From: Nostoc sp. TCL240-02
GTDB taxonomy: Bacteria > Cyanobacteriota > Cyanobacteriia > Cyanobacteriales > Nostocaceae
DNA: 64,000 bases
Assembly (NCBI RefSeq): GCF_013343235.1
Contig: NZ_CP040094.1
Span: 5,761,001-5,825,000, forward strand
Direction of reading: 5' to 3'
Shown: positions 43,326 through 51,045 of the stretch, piece by piece
Layout of the letters: each line of letters begins with the position of its first letter
Numbering within the stretch: position 1 is the first letter of the stretch
Notes under the pieces: generated by a model
The model's database searches: none
Seen by the model: the letters and a program-made list of their open reading frames with translations, nothing else
What the model was told of the DNA's origin: nothing
Program-made: the position numbers and the translations under genes

Positions 43326-43398
43326 TAGGGTGACGGGATTTGAACCCGCAACATTTCCGCAGACAACGGAACGCTCTAGCCAGTTGAGCTACACTCCG
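43326..43398 (-). tRNA. tRNA-Asp(GTC), first gene of the array
   Basis: Anticodon arm ttccg-ttGTCtg-cggaa; T-arm normal; the acceptor cggagtg against caccct has about two mismatches. Confidence 0.72.
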
Positions 43399-43907
43399 AT
43401 TTTTGAGAATCTGTGCCTAAAATTTTAGTTTTTTAGGCACAAATTTTGTTGGTGAATTTGCCCATTTCTTATTTAGTTTTCAAGGTTCAGAAAATTTACT
43501 TTTTTTAGAAACTGTTAGGAAAACAACCGAAACTCTAGGTAGCAAGCCTGTTGTGTATTACGGATGTGTTCAGTGGTTTTGATGAGTGCAAACTTAGAAC
43601 TTTTTTCGTTTATTGCCTCTACTGCCGATGGTTTGCAAGTAGGAGCAGTTTTGTTGACTGGGGACTTTGGTTTATTCCAACGCCTGTCCTTTAGTAGTTG
43701 TATGTAGAACATAACTTTGACTCTTGAGAAGCTTTGTCTGTCGCCTCACTACAAATATACTACAAAATACTACAAGAGGTGTCAAGGGGTTTTAGAAAGT
43801 TTTTTTGAAATTGTCTAAAAAAGCTTCTGCGCTTAGATTTGAACTTGCTCACGCCTCTTAAAAGTCAAACTACAGCTTATGATTGGGTGAGTTTTTAAAA
43901 GCCTGAC
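43399..43907. promoter_or_regulatory. region upstream of the tRNA array with a hairpin
   Basis: Divergent gap between the array (minus) and the deacetylase gene (plus). A perfect 11-bp hairpin tgtgcctaaaa/ttttaggcaca (43412-43441) lies 13 bp before the first tRNA and may be part of its primary transcript. The array promoter must lie further upstream. A 65-codon open frame at 43515-43712 looks spurious. Confidence 0.45.
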
Positions 43908-44753
43908 GTGACAGACAACTACCTCAAGCGACAAAAGATAATTAGTATTGTCGCGATCGCCTCTATGATTACAGCTTGTAGTATTGCTCCAGGTACTTCT
44001 CCACAAGTGGGGTTGAACCAGCCAATCAGCAAAAGCCATTCTGCACAAGTTCAAAATCCAGCAAAGGGACAAGTTAATGAACTACCGCCATCAGCCAAAG
44101 TAGAAAACCTTACATTTACAGTTCCAACTAAATTTCAAGGAAAAACAGTTTACAAGGTTCAACTGAGCAGCAACGAAAAGGTTATTGCTCTAGGCATTGA
44201 TGATGGGCCTTGGCCAAAAACAACCCTGGAAATGCTGGATATCCTCAAGCAAAATGATGTTAAAGTGACATTCTTTTGGGTAGGACAAGCCTTACAAGCA
44301 AATCCCGACTTAGCTAAACGAGTGGTTGCCGAGGGACACGCCATTGGCAACCATACTTGGCATCATTGGTATCGGCAAATGGATGAAGCCACAGCTAAGA
44401 GTGAAATCGATCGCACATCTGACCTGATATACAAAACTACAGGGGTGAAAACTTCTCTGTTTCGTCCTCCTGGAGGCTTTTTAAATAACGGACTAGCCGC
44501 TTATGCTAAAAGCCAGAAAGATGCTGTGATTATGTGGTCGCTCACTTCAGCCGATACCGATCCTCACGCCAAACCGCAAGCATTTGTAAATAATGTCTTG
44601 AAAGGCGCTAAACCCGGTTCTATTGTTTTGATGCATGACGGTGGTGGTGATCGCCGAAGAACTGTAGAAGCTTTGCCACAAATCATTAGTGGACTTAAAC
44701 AGCAAGGCTACCGATTTGTGACAATTCCCGAATTGCTGCAAATGGCGCAATAA
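43908..44753 (+). CDS. polysaccharide deacetylase lipoprotein (NodB domain)
   Basis: The start is GTG 43908. The N-terminus MTDNYLKRQKIISIVAIASM ends in a lipobox ITAC, so the protein is probably a lipoprotein. The NodB domain (about residues 85-275) has all motifs: LGIDDGPWPKTTLEML (catalytic Asp and metal Asp), GNHTWHHW (metal His pair), LFRPPGGFLNN, and SIVLMHDGGGD. It would remove N- or O-acetyl groups from peptidoglycan or an exopolysaccharide outside the plasma membrane. 281 residues. A 10-bp hairpin follows at 44754-44774. Confidence 0.88.
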   Translation: MTDNYLKRQKIISIVAIASMITACSIAPGTSPQVGLNQPISKSHSAQVQNPAKGQVNELPPSAKVENLTFTVPTKFQGKTVYKVQLSSNEKVIALGIDDGPWPKTTLEMLDILKQNDVKVTFFWVGQALQANPDLAKRVVAEGHAIGNHTWHHWYRQMDEATAKSEIDRTSDLIYKTTGVKTSLFRPPGGFLNNGLAAYAKSQKDAVIMWSLTSADTDPHAKPQAFVNNVLKGAKPGSIVLMHDGGGDRRRTVEALPQIISGLKQQGYRFVTIPELLQMAQ

Positions 44754-44774
44754 AGGGTGAGAATTTCTCACCCT
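44754..44774. terminator. hairpin between convergent genes
   Basis: agggtgagaa/ttctcaccct with a single loop base, starting right after the deacetylase stop and lying 11 bp from the end of the minus-strand gene. Confidence 0.7.
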
Positions 44775-44784
44775 ACTATTTCGT

Positions 44785-45174
44785 TTATTCACTCATGACA
44801 GAAGCACAAGCTTGAGCTTCCTGCCAAAGTTTGTGCAAAAAGAACTCAGCGCGATCGCTCATAGTGGTGAAAAACACACCTACAGCATCCTTAGAACTAT
44901 CTGATAGCCAAGAACCTTGTAAAGTGACTTCCATATATTGGGTATCGGAAGCACAGAGGGCAATGATTTCTCTGTCATCTCTTTTTACCTCAGCTTTAAG
45001 CACTTCTACTCCTGGCAAATCAACAGGCAGCAAAAAGGAAGCAGTACTCGGTTCAATGCACAAACTTTGCCCAACTCGCAGGGCCAAAATCACTCGCTGC
45101 GCTACCCATTCTTCTAGCGACAGAGTGATAAATTCTAAATCAAAACTGTTTTCTGTGTAAGTTAATTTCAGCAT
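44785..45174 (-). CDS. conserved cyanobacterial hypothetical protein
   Basis: 129 residues, soluble, starting MLKLTYTENSFDLEFITLSL. It contains LEEWVAQRVILALRVGQSLC and a central LLPVDLPGVEVLKAEVKRDD, and ends in a helical region. It seems alpha/beta with no transmembrane part. I do not recognise the family. It follows the HNH endonuclease gene by 16 bp on the same strand, so the two are probably co-transcribed. Confidence 0.7.
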   Translation of the reverse strand: MLKLTYTENSFDLEFITLSLEEWVAQRVILALRVGQSLCIEPSTASFLLPVDLPGVEVLKAEVKRDDREIIALCASDTQYMEVTLQGSWLSDSSKDAVGVFFTTMSDRAEFFLHKLWQEAQACASVMSE

Positions 45175-45190
45175 TCCTTATGCTCTCCTG

Positions 45191-45730
45191 CTATTCCAGG
45201 CTTCCTTGCATATCTATCCAAAACTGTTCGGCAAAAGAAATCGCGGGGTGAATTGGTGCTTTTGGTTTGGTACGTAATTGCATACCAGATTCAAACAGGG
45301 TGCGATCGCCTTTACGGGAGTTACATCTCTCACAAGCTGTGACTACGTTATCCCAAGTGTGAGAACCGCCTTTAGAACGTGGCATCACATGATCTAGCGT
45401 TAGATGCTTGCCGCTACCGCAATATTGGCAATTGTGATGATCTCGCCGCAACACTTCCCGCCGATTAACTGGCGGAACTTTCCACATCCGCTCATTAGAA
45501 GCGATTGTTAGGCGAATATGTTTTGGCACATCAATTACCAAGTTGGGTGAGTGAACTCGCCATCCGCCCTCTGTGGTCAAACCTAACGGTTGAGCTTTGT
45601 TGGTTACTAACAGCACAATTGCCCGCTTGATATTGATCCGACATAGTGGCAAATAATTTTGAGAAAACACCACCACAGATTGCTCTAACACTTGCATTGC
45701 GTTCGCGCCGCGCAGAGAAGATATCGTCAC
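45191..45730 (-). CDS. HNH endonuclease
   Basis: The HNH fold is complete in the C-terminal half: RREVLRRDHHNCQYCGSGKH, LTLDHVMPRSKGGSHTWDNV, VTACERCNSRKGDRT. This gives CxxC and CxxC zinc pairs, the catalytic H of the DHV segment and the conserved Asn. The N-terminal half, MQVLEQSVVVFSQNYLPLCR, is shared by many cyanobacterial HNH proteins of unknown role. I choose GTG 45730 because aaggag precedes it; ATG 45697 is the alternative. A strong hairpin just upstream (45751-45784) may attenuate expression. Confidence 0.85.
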   Translation of the reverse strand: MTISSLRGANAMQVLEQSVVVFSQNYLPLCRINIKRAIVLLVTNKAQPLGLTTEGGWRVHSPNLVIDVPKHIRLTIASNERMWKVPPVNRREVLRRDHHNCQYCGSGKHLTLDHVMPRSKGGSHTWDNVVTACERCNSRKGDRTLFESGMQLRTKPKAPIHPAISFAEQFWIDMQGSLE

Positions 45731-45744
45731 AGCTTCACTCCTTA

Positions 45745-45784
45745 TAAAAAAACCCCCGCTTCCTGTTTTGGTGAAGCGGGGGTT
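45745..45784 (-). terminator. strong hairpin with U-tract upstream of the HNH gene
   Basis: 12-bp stem gaagcgggggtt/aacccccgcttc followed on the minus strand by a run of T (45752-45745). It ends about 15 bp before the HNH start, so it is either an attenuator or the terminator of a short upstream gene. Confidence 0.75.
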
Positions 45785-45810
45785 AGAATTGACCGGAAAA
45801 CTTTCTGGTC

Positions 45811-45975
45811 TCATATTGGTACAGCATTCCTTTGCCTGTACCCCCCGCTTTCTTCATCTAGTTGTGGTTTCGCAATCAACCCACTTATGCTGAGATGTCT
45901 AGAATCATAATTACCCTCTGTGATTTGCCCACGATCTCGGCTACCATCGCCCATAAATAAATACTCCACTTCCAT
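45811..45975 (-). CDS. possible small protein, unknown
   Basis: 54 codons from ATG 45975, MEVEYLFMGDGSRDRGQITE, SRHLSISGLIAKPQLDEESG. Composition is protein-like and a terminator lies 26 bp past the stop, but there is no clear ribosome-binding site. It may instead be the leader of the HNH gene. Confidence 0.25.
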   Translation of the reverse strand: MEVEYLFMGDGSRDRGQITEGNYDSRHLSISGLIAKPQLDEESGGYRQRNAVPI

Positions 45976-46130
45976 AGCAGCTGATTCCCAACTGATTCGG
46001 CAATTGGTAGCGCACAAAATTGAAGTAGAGATCGGGCAAATGGGTTTCACAGAAAATTTCACCTATTGAAGATTCCTTTAAACATACTACACTTGTATTA
46101 CTATCCTGTCTATACTTTAAGGAGAAATCA

Positions 46131-46469
46131 GTGATGCATACGATCGCTCGCACCCCAACCACCGATATGGAAGTTACCAGCATCCGTCTAGAGCGCGAAC
46201 TCAAAGATAAGCTTAAAGAAATTGCTGGGAATCAGGGATATCAAGCCCTGATTCGAGATATCCTGTGGAATTATGTCCAGCAAAAATCAGGTGAATGGAA
46301 GCCTCGATTTTCCCGAGCGGACATTCGAGCTAGCATAGCAGCCACAGCCCAACAAGAAGAACGTTGTGTACTAACAGGTCAACTCATTCAACCTCAAGAA
46401 CCAATGCTGTTAGGACTGACAAGAAATGGCGATATGGTTCCTCTCAGTGTCGAGAGTTTGGCTGGATAG
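46131..46469 (+). CDS. ribbon-helix-helix (CopG-like) DNA-binding protein
   Basis: 112 residues. The N-terminal part MEVTSIRLERELKDKLKEIA followed by GNQGYQALIRDILWNYVQQK fits a ribbon-helix-helix fold, with the strand VTSIRLE for DNA contact. The C-terminal part (ERCVLTGQLIQPQEPMLLGL) is a separate small segment with a single Cys. The start is GTG 46131 or ATG 46134, both after aaggag. It is probably a small autoregulator. It is divergent from the HNH/small-ORF region, which might be its target. Confidence 0.7.
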   Translation: MMHTIARTPTTDMEVTSIRLERELKDKLKEIAGNQGYQALIRDILWNYVQQKSGEWKPRFSRADIRASIAATAQQEERCVLTGQLIQPQEPMLLGLTRNGDMVPLSVESLAG

Positions 46470-46994
46470 TCTTAATATTCAGGCAATGCAGCCTAGTTAT
46501 TTTATTTAGGACTTACGTACAAGAGATGCTCCAACCCCCCTAAAAAAGCAGGGCTGATTCATTCTCTAAAAGGCTCTAAAAATCAAGAGTTATAGCAATT
46601 TAAACTAGATTATTTTGCTACTTGCGTGTCGAGAGAACAGACAATTACACTGTTGTTTATGTGCCTAAAAGTTTATTCAATCGCTACCCATACTTATGAT
46701 TTTTATCGCTAACCATCTTGACAAATCCTGTTTGAGATGGAACGAAACAGCCCTGCCCTAAAAAAAGGGGTTTTTAAGATACCCCCTGTTTAAGGGAAGC
46801 CAATTGCTCAACCTAGGGATTACCCAAGTTGAGCAATTGGTGTTTGTTAGGGGGTAGTGGGGCTACGCAAACGAGGTTTCAGCTTTTCAGTACGTAAGTC
46901 TTATTACTGAATAATTAGGCTGCATTTAGAATTTAGCTTTATTTTCTCCAATGAGTAAAACTTATTGTTAAGATTTGTAGCTATACAACCAAAA
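46470..46994. other. repeat-bearing intergenic region, no gene
   Basis: Contains a perfect 13-bp hairpin ccaattgctcaac/gttgagcaattgg (46800-46840) with a 15-base loop, and several C-rich/G-rich stretches (aacccccct, aaaggggtttt) that may pair. No credible open frame. Confidence 0.55.
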
Positions 46995-47180
46995 GGCAGG
47001 GAGAAGGGGGAAGGGAGCAGGGGAGAAGATACTGTAATTGCCCAGAAAGAGAGGGTTTCAGAGCAAATAAATCTATTTATGCTTAATGTTAAATATTTAT
47101 TTCAAGATGCATGGCACAAGAAATAATGCGTCCAAGATCAAGCCCATAAATAAATTTATGGGCTTCTGTCCCCTGCTCCC
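46995..47180. repeat. dispersed repeat, copy A
   Basis: The core from gagaagatactgtaatt to gcatggcacaagaaataat is nearly identical to 52994-53142. Its edges are inverted (gggagcagggga left, tcccctgctccc right), and the right end holds the hairpin agcccataaa/tttatgggct. Both copies sit in gaps between genes. Confidence 0.8.
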
Positions 47181-47198
47181 TTACCCCCTGCCTCCTAC

Positions 47199-47377
47199 CT
47201 GAACAGGTGTAGGTTTTTTATTTGTGCATGAGTGGGCACTTTCAAACAGAGTTCTAAACGTGATTCAAATCACGAAATTTCGTTCTTGGGTGGGAAATCA
47301 GAAATTAACATTTGAGTTCTCAACCAACGGAAAAACCCTATTTCAGCCACATTTGTTAAATACCTACACCTGTGAGC
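47199..47377. mobile_element. MITE-like element with inverted ends and direct flanking repeats
   Basis: Inner ends are acaggtgtaggt (47203-47214) and acctacacctgt (47362-47373), exact inverse. The 11-bp direct repeat ctgcctcctac flanks it at 47188-47198 and 47378-47388. About 180 bp with no transposase gene. Target duplication of 11 bp is unusual and may partly reflect local repeats. Confidence 0.55.
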
Positions 47378-47896
47378 TGCCTCCTACTCCCTTGCTTCCT
47401 GCCCCCTGTCCTCTCTTTCAATCCCAAATCCAAAATCCAAAATTGGTTTGACGCTCTGGCTTAGTTATATTTGATTGAAAGCAACACAGAGCAAAGGATA
47501 GCTCCTTAAAGGATTAAAATAAAAACAAAATTTTACAAAAATTTTAAAATCAATTCAGTGTTTTTACGGTCATAAATGGGGGATTTTCCTGAGATTCCAG
47601 AGAAATTACGGTTTATGTATACTTACAGACAGGATATTCTAAATCAAAGTTAGTTAATTATCTCAATATAAAGAAGATAAAGCAGCCAAAAATAATCAGG
47701 CTGGGTCATTTTAGAATATCCTAAGTATCTCACTACCTATGTAGCAATTTGCTTTATATAGCAGCAACTTGGCCATCTGCCATAGAAAAGGGCTATAACA
47801 GGTGAGAGAAAGTATTCATATAAGATTTGTCAATTATCAAGGTGTCGCAACACAACTAACGGTGAAGAATATGCCAATGGGTTGGGTGCAAAAACA

Positions 47897-49948
47897 ATGG
47901 ATTTATTATCCGAGGGCGTGCCAAGAATGAAAAAGCCTTTATGGTCGCCGACACAGTACGTAGATGACATAGATCGACTACAAACTTACAAAGTCAAGCT
48001 GATGCAGCATCAGGAAGAAACTGCCCACCAGTTGGTACAAAAGATTAACCAAATCATTGCCAATACCTCAGCTACGGCTTTGATGTTGCAAGATATTGCC
48101 CAATTGCTAGGAACTGCTTTTGAAGTAGATTGTTGCTGCTTAGTTTCAGTAACGGGTGAAACATCTGACGAAGCAACTACTATGAATTGGTGTGCCGATC
48201 AATATCTGGGGTTGCCACATCCAGAAGAAATGTTTTCGATGGAACAGTTGCTTATGCACTCGCCAGTGCTGCAATGTGCTGCTGAACCATTGACTATTGA
48301 AGATATTTCCATCATTCAGAAGAGTCTGGTAATTGGCTGTCAGTATTTACCCCTACCCATAAAAGCTGTTTTGGCAATTCCCACCAGGTTTGGTGGAAAT
48401 AATAATGGAGTGATTAGTCTGATTAAATTCCAACCTTATGATTGGAATGAATCAGAAAAACAGCTGCTCAAAGAAGTAGAGTCTGCTTGTGCGATCGCTT
48501 TTTCTCAAGTGACCCAAGCTAAACTAATTACTCATCAACAACAGTATCTCCAAAAAGGCGATCAGTATCAAAGCTTGATCAAGCAATTAACATTATTGAG
48601 TCGCAGTAACTTGGAGCTTAATCAAATGCTCCAGTTAGTTATCGCCTCTACTGCCGAATCTCTACAGGCAGATCGAGGTTTACTTATACTACTAAAATAT
48701 ACCGATCCACTATTTAGGACTCAAGCTAAAAAACAAATTCCGAAAGCGAAAGCTAGAGTGGTTGGTGAATGGGCTAAGACAACACAAATTTCCCGCATTA
48801 CTAAACCAGAAACCTTAGAAGATCATTCTTTTTTGCTTTCGGAATGTGGTTTGTGCCAGCGTCCCTTTATAGATTCTGGAAAAGCAGTAATCTTTGATAA
48901 CTATACAGAGCAAAATGATACTTCGGTAGCTGCTCCATTATTTGCAATCGAGCAATTGCCTGCCGTCTTATTAGTGCCATTAGAAAGTCAAGGTAAAATC
49001 TTAGGATTTTTGGTGCTACAGCAAGCTACTACTCGCAGTTGGCAAGCAGCCGAATTAAATCTTGTGGAAATGGTTTGCGCTCAAGTAAGCAACGCCATAA
49101 TTCAGTCACAGACATTGCGTCAAGTACAAACTTTGGTAGATGAGCGGACAGCGAAACTCCAGAGTAGTCTGGAACTCCAGGCAAAGTTGCATGAAAGAAC
49201 CCGGCAATATGTTGAGCAACTGCGGAAACTCAATGAACTCAAAGATGAATTTTTGAGCAACATGAGCGATCGCTTGCGCTATCCTTTGACAAATATGCTG
49301 ATGTCGATTCGGAACTTACGTTTGCCAGGAATTGCACCAGAGCGTCAAATTAGATACATGGATATCCTAGAGCAAGAATGCACAAAGGAAATCAACTTGA
49401 TTAATGACTTGTTAACACTCCAGAAACTAGAGTCGCCTCACGAAGCTCCACAATTAGAATCTATAGATTTAAATACTAGAATTCAGGATATAGTAGTAGT
49501 TTTTGAGAAGAGACTCGCAGAGAAAGGATTAAAGATTTCTGTAGATTTGCCAGAGGAATCGCTAAAACTGCAAACGGAACTGGAGAGTTTTGACCGCATC
49601 CTACAAGAGTTGTTGACTAATGCCTGTAAATACTCGCAGCATGATACCACCGTCCATTTAAAAGCTGTTCACCGAGTCGATCAACAAATCGATCAAGTTA
49701 TCATAAAGGTGACGAATACAGGACATGCCATCTCCCAAGAAGAAGCAACCTACATCTTTGACAAGTTCCGTCGTGGAAAAGGGCGTTGGACTCCAGGGAC
49801 TGGCTTGGGACTTGCTCTAGTCAAGTCTTTAGTGCAGCATTTGAATGGAGCAATCGCAGTTGAAAGTCTCCCAATATCGGATTCTGAACAGAGCGAAATT
49901 TGCTTCAGCCTGACCCTGCCCCAATTTTCTGACGAAAGCAAATCATAA
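47897..49948 (+). CDS. GAF-domain sensor histidine kinase lacking the phospho-acceptor histidine
   Basis: About 683 residues. Two GAF-like sensory domains (about residues 30-210 and 225-415) are followed by a coiled coil, a HisKA-like dimerisation domain and an HATPase domain (N-box LLTNACKYSQHDTTVHLKAV; G2 box GTGLGLALVKSLVQHLNG). The H-box expected as FLSNMSHELRTPL reads FLSNMSDRLRYPL, so the phosphorylated His is an Asp (codon 49268-49270); HIP1 GCGATCGC creates this codon pair. The G1 box is also reduced (NTGHAIS). The start is ATG 47897, with weak site support. The protein may be a regulatory pseudokinase. No response regulator gene is adjacent; an SRPBCC gene follows 8 bp downstream. 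Confidence 0.8.
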   Translation: MDLLSEGVPRMKKPLWSPTQYVDDIDRLQTYKVKLMQHQEETAHQLVQKINQIIANTSATALMLQDIAQLLGTAFEVDCCCLVSVTGETSDEATTMNWCADQYLGLPHPEEMFSMEQLLMHSPVLQCAAEPLTIEDISIIQKSLVIGCQYLPLPIKAVLAIPTRFGGNNNGVISLIKFQPYDWNESEKQLLKEVESACAIAFSQVTQAKLITHQQQYLQKGDQYQSLIKQLTLLSRSNLELNQMLQLVIASTAESLQADRGLLILLKYTDPLFRTQAKKQIPKAKARVVGEWAKTTQISRITKPETLEDHSFLLSECGLCQRPFIDSGKAVIFDNYTEQNDTSVAAPLFAIEQLPAVLLVPLESQGKILGFLVLQQATTRSWQAAELNLVEMVCAQVSNAIIQSQTLRQVQTLVDERTAKLQSSLELQAKLHERTRQYVEQLRKLNELKDEFLSNMSDRLRYPLTNMLMSIRNLRLPGIAPERQIRYMDILEQECTKEINLINDLLTLQKLESPHEAPQLESIDLNTRIQDIVVVFEKRLAEKGLKISVDLPEESLKLQTELESFDRILQELLTNACKYSQHDTTVHLKAVHRVDQQIDQVIIKVTNTGHAISQEEATYIFDKFRRGKGRWTPGTGLGLALVKSLVQHLNGAIAVESLPISDSEQSEICFSLTLPQFSDESKS

Positions 49949-49956
49949 TTCTGAAC

Positions 49957-50565
49957 GTGACTAAAGAACAGAACCCAACAAAGAACCTTGATTTTCAGTC
50001 TCCTAGTGATGACACCAATCTTGAAGGAGATTTGAGTGCTGATATAGTCGCTTTGGCAACTAAGGTAGAAGTTCAAATTCAGAAAATAGCAGAGCGACAG
50101 CGACAAATCAGCGCCAAAGTCCAAATCCCCCAACCAGTGGAAAAAATTTGGAAGGTTCTGACAGATTATGAAGCCTTACCTGACTTTCTCCCCAACCTCG
50201 CCAAGAGTCGTTTAATCGAGCATCCCAATGGTGGAATTAGACTGGAGCAAGTAGGCTCCCAGCGCTTACTAAATTTCAACTTTTCGGCGCGGGTGGTTTT
50301 GGATTTGGAAGAATGCTTCCCCAAAGAAATTAATTTTCGGATGGTAGAGGGAGATTTTAAAGGTTTTTCTGGTAGCTGGTGTTTAGAGCCTTATTCCCTT
50401 GGTGAATATGTAGGAACAAATCTTTGCTACACAATTCAAGTTTGGCCTAAACTTACGATGCCAGTGGGAATCATTGAAAACCGCCTGAGTAAAGACCTAC
50501 GATTGAATCTTGTTGCTATTCACCAACGTGTAGAAGAGTTAGCTAGCAAACGACCGTATGTATAA
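49957..50565 (+). CDS. SRPBCC (polyketide cyclase/START-like) protein
   Basis: 202 residues starting at GTG 49957, eight bases after the kinase stop, so probably co-transcribed. After a polar N-terminal part, the START-like domain (about residues 50-195) begins RQISAKVQIPQPVEKIWKVL, TDYEALPDFLPNLAKSRLIE, and has the beta-strand segment GGIRLEQVGSQRLLNFNFSA. The family forms a hydrophobic ligand cavity or acts as a coenzyme Q-binding chaperone-like protein. The ligand is unknown. Confidence 0.82.
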   Translation: MTKEQNPTKNLDFQSPSDDTNLEGDLSADIVALATKVEVQIQKIAERQRQISAKVQIPQPVEKIWKVLTDYEALPDFLPNLAKSRLIEHPNGGIRLEQVGSQRLLNFNFSARVVLDLEECFPKEINFRMVEGDFKGFSGSWCLEPYSLGEYVGTNLCYTIQVWPKLTMPVGIIENRLSKDLRLNLVAIHQRVEELASKRPYV

Positions 50566-50645
50566 CTAAACGTTCATTCAGGAATAATCATGAATGACCG
50601 TTTTCATTTATCAACTCGTAGAAAGATACGCTTCTACTTCTTAAG

Positions 50646-50718
50646 TACCCCCAGGGGAATTCGAATCCCCGTTACCTCCGTGAAAGGGAGGTGTCCTAGG
50701 CCTCTAGACGATGGGGGC
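50646..50718 (-). tRNA. tRNA-Glu(TTC), canonical
   Basis: Acceptor gcccccatcg..., anticodon arm cctcc-ctTTCac-ggagg, T-loop TTCGAAT. Matches the cyanobacterial tRNA-Glu that also feeds chlorophyll synthesis. It stands alone outside the array. Confidence 0.97.
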
Positions 50719-51045
50719 ATTGGACTCAGACCTTTTATAAAATAACTAATTTCCCAACTGTTGTCAACAGCTTTTGCGAAAAAAAGTTTGTGGCAGCTAA
50801 ACTGGGTGGAGGCTAAAGCTTGAAAAGGATACAAAGAGATGGAGACACAAAAAGAATTTCGTAGAAGCTCCTGTGGAAAGCCGCAGGGTGCATCAGCGTC
50901 TGATGCTGGAAACTTCGAGAGAAGCTCAGATAGAAAAAACGGTAAATTCTGCAAGGGACAAAAGGGTATGATGTTGTACCCTGTAGAGTTAATATCTACG
51001 ATTTTTTACCAAAGATTTTGAAATAAATCGCTCAAAATCTACAAC

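Noticed and set aside
43515..43712. 65-codon open frame upstream of the tRNA array
   Set aside because: No start site support and no protein-like pattern; overlaps the probable promoter region.
47224..47451. 75-codon open frame in the repeat-rich gap
   Set aside because: It runs through the MITE-like element and into a pyrimidine repeat, so it is translated repeat DNA.
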